This document shows positions 61,807-64,000 of a stretch of DNA of 64,000 nucleotides, one piece after another; the stretch's first letter is position 1, and each line of letters opens with the position of its first letter. The stretch lies in NCBI RefSeq assembly GCF_014851915.1, contig NZ_JACVAP010000003.1, forward strand, positions 1 through 64,000, written 5' to 3'. The notes beneath the pieces were generated by a model. That model was not told where the DNA came from. It saw only the letters and a list, made by a program, of their open reading frames with translations, and ran no database searches. The position numbers and the translations under genes are program-made. The DNA is from Xanthomonas sp. XNM01 (GTDB lineage: Bacteria > Pseudomonadota > Gammaproteobacteria > Xanthomonadales > Xanthomonadaceae).

Positions 61807-62163
61807 TTACTTCCTGATCGCCTTGCGCGGACCCTTGCGGGTGCGGGCGTTGGTACGGGTGCGCTGGCCACGCAGCGGCAGGCCGCGACGGTGGCGCAGG
61901 CCGCGGTAGCAGCCGAGGTCCATCAGACGCTTGATGGCCATGCCCACTTCGCGACGCAGGTCGCCTTCGACGATGTACTTGCCGATCTCGGCGCGCAGGC
62001 GCTCGATTTCCGGCTCGGACAGGTCACGGATCTTGGTGACGGAAGCCACACCAGCGGCCTCGCACACCTTCTTCGACCGGGTGCGGCCGATGCCATAGAT
62101 GCTCTGCAACCCCACCCACACATGCTTGTGGGTCGGCAGGTTGACGCCTGCAATACGCGCCAT
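61807..62163 (-). CDS. rpsM: 30S ribosomal protein S13
   Basis: The 118-residue protein starts [20 protein letters not shown] and has [19 protein letters not shown] and the C-terminal [20 protein letters not shown], which contacts tRNA in the small-subunit head. It is first gene of the alpha operon. The start gives the standard length; a longer frame to 62226 is unlike S13. Confidence 0.98.
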   Translation of the reverse strand: MARIAGVNLPTHKHVWVGLQSIYGIGRTRSKKVCEAAGVASVTKIRDLSEPEIERLRAEIGKYIVEGDLRREVGMAIKRLMDLGCYRGLRHRRGLPLRGQRTRTNARTRKGPRKAIRK

Positions 62164-62491
62164 GACGCGATCTCCAAACTTGAGGGTCGGCACACGCCCA
62201 TGGCGCGTCCGACTGGATTGGTTCAAAAGTGAACTGCGAATGTTATCAATGTCTCGGATTACATGGAAGCCCGTGGTCCGAAGACCGCAGGCCCGGCATG
62301 GGGAGTGTGCCCATGCTCCGGCGCCGGACGATACTGACGGAGCCGGTTACCCGTTCCGCCGGCCGCGCTACTCCAGCGCAGCAACCGCATCGTCTCACCC
62401 GCGCGCGAGACGTCGCACGGGCCGCCCATCTTGAAAGCTCCGGTCGCATCCGGAGGACCGGCGGGATGGGCCCGCCGGCCATTGGGTCGGA
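62164..62491. other. 328-bp gap between secY and rpsM
   Basis: This is long for a spc-alpha junction and contains no gene I can support. I looked for rpmJ (a roughly 38-residue, Cys-containing L36) on the minus strand and saw none. The part nearest rpsM is AT-rich (62221-62270). The rest is GC-rich and contains short inverted segments. It may hold a separate promoter and an S4-responsive leader for the alpha operon. Confidence 0.6.
62240..62268 (-). promoter_or_regulatory. Possible promoter upstream of rpsM
   Basis: On the minus strand TTCCAT and TAACAT are separated by 17 bp and would place a start about 70 bp before rpsM. Both hexamers deviate from consensus, so this is weak evidence. Confidence 0.3.
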
Positions 62492-63847
62492 TCAACCGCG
62501 GGCAAGACCGCCGCGGCTGCCACCCTTGAGGTTGGCCTTCTTGAGCAGGCTCTCGTACTGGTGGGACATCAGGTGCGCCTGGATCTGCGCGATGAAATCC
62601 ATCACCACCACCACCACGATCAGCAGCGAAGTGCCGCCGAAGTAGAACGAGGTGCCGAGCTGGGTGCGCATCACTTCAGGCAACAGGCAGACCAGCACCA
62701 GGTACACCGAGCCGGCTGCCGTCAGACGGGTCAGCACGCCATCGATGTAGTCGGCGGTGGCCTTGCCCGGACGGATGCCCGGAATCAGCGCGCCCGACTT
62801 CTTCAGGTTGTCCGCGGTTTCCTGCGAGTTGAACACCAGCGCGGTGTAGAAGAACGCGAAACCACTGATCAGCGCCGCGAACACGATCATGTGCAGCGGC
62901 TCGCCCGGCGCCAGCGCGTTGGCGACGCGCTGCAGCCAGGTGACCGACGTCGCCTGCCCGGACCACATGCTCAGGGTCGCCGGGAACGCCAGGATGCTCG
63001 ACGCGAAGATCGCCGGGATCACGCCCGCCATGTTGAGCTTCAGCGGCAGGAACGAGGTCTGGTTCATGTACGCGTTGCGGCCACCTTGGCGACGCGCGTA
63101 GTTCACCGTGATGCGGCGCTGGCCGCGTTCGACGAACACCACGAACCAGGTGAAGGCAAGCACCACGACCACGATCAGCAGCAGCGAGATGAAGTTCATG
63201 CTGCCGCTGCGGTAGGCCTCGACCGTCTGGATCACGGCGCCCGGAAGCCCGGCCACGATGCCCGCGAAGATGATCAGGGACACACCGTTGCCGATGCCGC
63301 GCTCGGTGACCTGCTCGCCGACCCACATCAGGAAGATGGTGCCGGCGGTCAGCGCGATCACCGCGGTCAGCACGAAGCCCATGCCCGGCGCGTACACCAC
63401 CGGCATGCCGCCCGGGGCGGTCTGGTTCTGCAGCGCCATCGCGATGCTGCCGCCCTGCACGATCGCCAGGCCCACCGCACCGATGCGGGAGTACTGGGTG
63501 ATCTTGCGACGACCGGACTCGCCCTCCTTCTGCAACGCCTTGAGCGCCGGGAAGATGTGGACGGCCAGCTGCATCACGATCGACGCCGAGATGTACGGCA
63601 TCACGTTGAGCGCGAAGATGCTGAACCGGTGCAGGGCGCCGCCCGAGAACATGTTGAACATGTCCACGATGCCGCCGCCCTGCGCCTGCATCATCGCCAG
63701 CATCGCATCCGGGTTGACGCCAGGCACCGGCACGAAGCAGCCGATGCGGTAGACGATCAACGCACCCAGCACGAACAGCAGGCGCTGGCGAAGTTCGGTG
63801 AACTTGCCAAGACCGCTGCCGAGATTGCCGATGCCGCTCTGCGCCAT
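62492..63847 (-). CDS. secY: Protein translocase subunit SecY
   Basis: The 451-residue inner membrane protein forms the Sec channel with SecE and SecG. Ten hydrophobic segments are present, with [20 protein letters not shown] at the start, [40 protein letters not shown] and [20 protein letters not shown] near the SecA-binding loop. It follows rplO by 7 bp as in the usual spc operon. Confidence 0.98.
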   Translation of the reverse strand: MAQSGIGNLGSGLGKFTELRQRLLFVLGALIVYRIGCFVPVPGVNPDAMLAMMQAQGGGIVDMFNMFSGGALHRFSIFALNVMPYISASIVMQLAVHIFPALKALQKEGESGRRKITQYSRIGAVGLAIVQGGSIAMALQNQTAPGGMPVVYAPGMGFVLTAVIALTAGTIFLMWVGEQVTERGIGNGVSLIIFAGIVAGLPGAVIQTVEAYRSGSMNFISLLLIVVVVLAFTWFVVFVERGQRRITVNYARRQGGRNAYMNQTSFLPLKLNMAGVIPAIFASSILAFPATLSMWSGQATSVTWLQRVANALAPGEPLHMIVFAALISGFAFFYTALVFNSQETADNLKKSGALIPGIRPGKATADYIDGVLTRLTAAGSVYLVLVCLLPEVMRTQLGTSFYFGGTSLLIVVVVVMDFIAQIQAHLMSHQYESLLKKANLKGGSRGGLARG

Positions 63848-63854
63848 GTGCCGG

Positions 63855-64000
63855 TTACTCCTCGATGCTGCCGCCGGCGGCTTCGATCGCCGCCTTGGCG
63901 CCGGCCGTGGCCGCCACGCCCTTGATGGTCAGCTTGCGCGACAGCTCGCCCTTGAGGACGATCTTGGCGCGCTTGGCCCGCGACGGCACCAGGTTGGCTG
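63855..64000 (-). CDS. rplO: 50S ribosomal protein L15, 3' part
   Basis: The gene runs off the right edge, leaving 48 codons. The translated C-terminus reads [20 protein letters not shown] then [20 protein letters not shown] and ends GGSIEE. This matches the L15 C-terminus, where KGxxATAGAKxAIEAAGG is conserved. The position directly before secY on the same strand agrees. Confidence 0.92.
   Translation of the reverse strand, partial: ANLVPSRAKRAKIVLKGELSRKLTIKGVAATAGAKAAIEAAGGSIEE

Noticed and set aside
62246-62495. Short frames in the secY-rpsM gap as rpmJ or another small gene
   Set aside because: None shows the L36 pattern of basic residues with spaced cysteines or a ribosome site.

Overview
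The window looks like a chromosomal segment of a high-GC gammaproteobacterium of the Xanthomonadaceae (Lysobacteraceae), in the Lysobacter/Luteimonas/Pseudoxanthomonas range. That placement is inferred from gene content: a folC-SPOR-cvpA-purF block, an S46 dipeptidyl-peptidase, a TorF-type putative porin, an AcnD/PrpF methylcitrate locus and a class II DAHP synthase. Genus cannot be fixed by eye. No prophage, insertion sequence, CRISPR array, tRNA or rRNA gene was seen. Most sequence is dense core genome.

Layout. 1-1.9 kb: the 3' part of a TPR-bearing Ser/Thr kinase. 1.9-9.0 kb: a tightly packed minus-strand cluster reading MASE2-GGDEF cyclase, folC, two-SPOR-domain protein, cvpA, purF, a lipoprotein and a DUF455 ferritin-like protein. 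9.1-12.0 kb: a histidine phosphatase and an S46 peptidase. 12.1-20.9 kb: threonine catabolism genes tdh and kbl, separated by a TorF-type porin and a sulfate uptake operon (O/P-type porin, sbp, cysT, cysW, cysA). 21-24 kb: two small exported proteins sharing a C-terminal motif around an RsuA-type pseudouridine synthase, then ompA. 24.3-25.3 kb: a quinone-reductase-like dehydrogenase. 25.4-30.4 kb: an overlapping three-gene operon resembling an SMC-kite-kleisin (MksBEF-like) condensin without a nuclease gene. 30.5-34 kb: fadH, a SleB-type hydrolase and a GST.

34-48.3 kb holds propionate catabolism. The minus-strand methylcitrate operon is prpB, DUF1003, prpC, acnD, an SRPBCC protein, an exported protein and prpF. 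Facing it is a gene joining a helix-turn-helix DNA-binding domain to a complete-looking citrate synthase domain, separated by a cluster of TTGAT/ATCAA half-sites. prpE lies beyond an M14 carboxypeptidase and a region with imperfect direct repeats. I infer that propionyl-CoA made by PrpE is condensed with oxaloacetate by PrpC, processed by AcnD/PrpF and cleaved by PrpB, and that the fused protein may sense a methylcitrate-cycle ligand.

48.5-58.9 kb: mdh, a membrane-anchored glutaredoxin-like protein, ppiB, typA, a DUF2127 protein, an amidase lipoprotein, an MscS-type channel, an unknown protein, class II DAHP synthase and dsbB. 59-64 kb: the end of the spc operon and the alpha operon (rplO, secY, rpsM, rpsK, rpsD, rpoA, rplQ) on the minus strand, with an unusually long 328-bp rpsM-secY gap and no rpmJ found there.

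The two most promising places for something undescribed are the HTH-citrate synthase regulator with its operator-like cluster, and the SMC-type operon.
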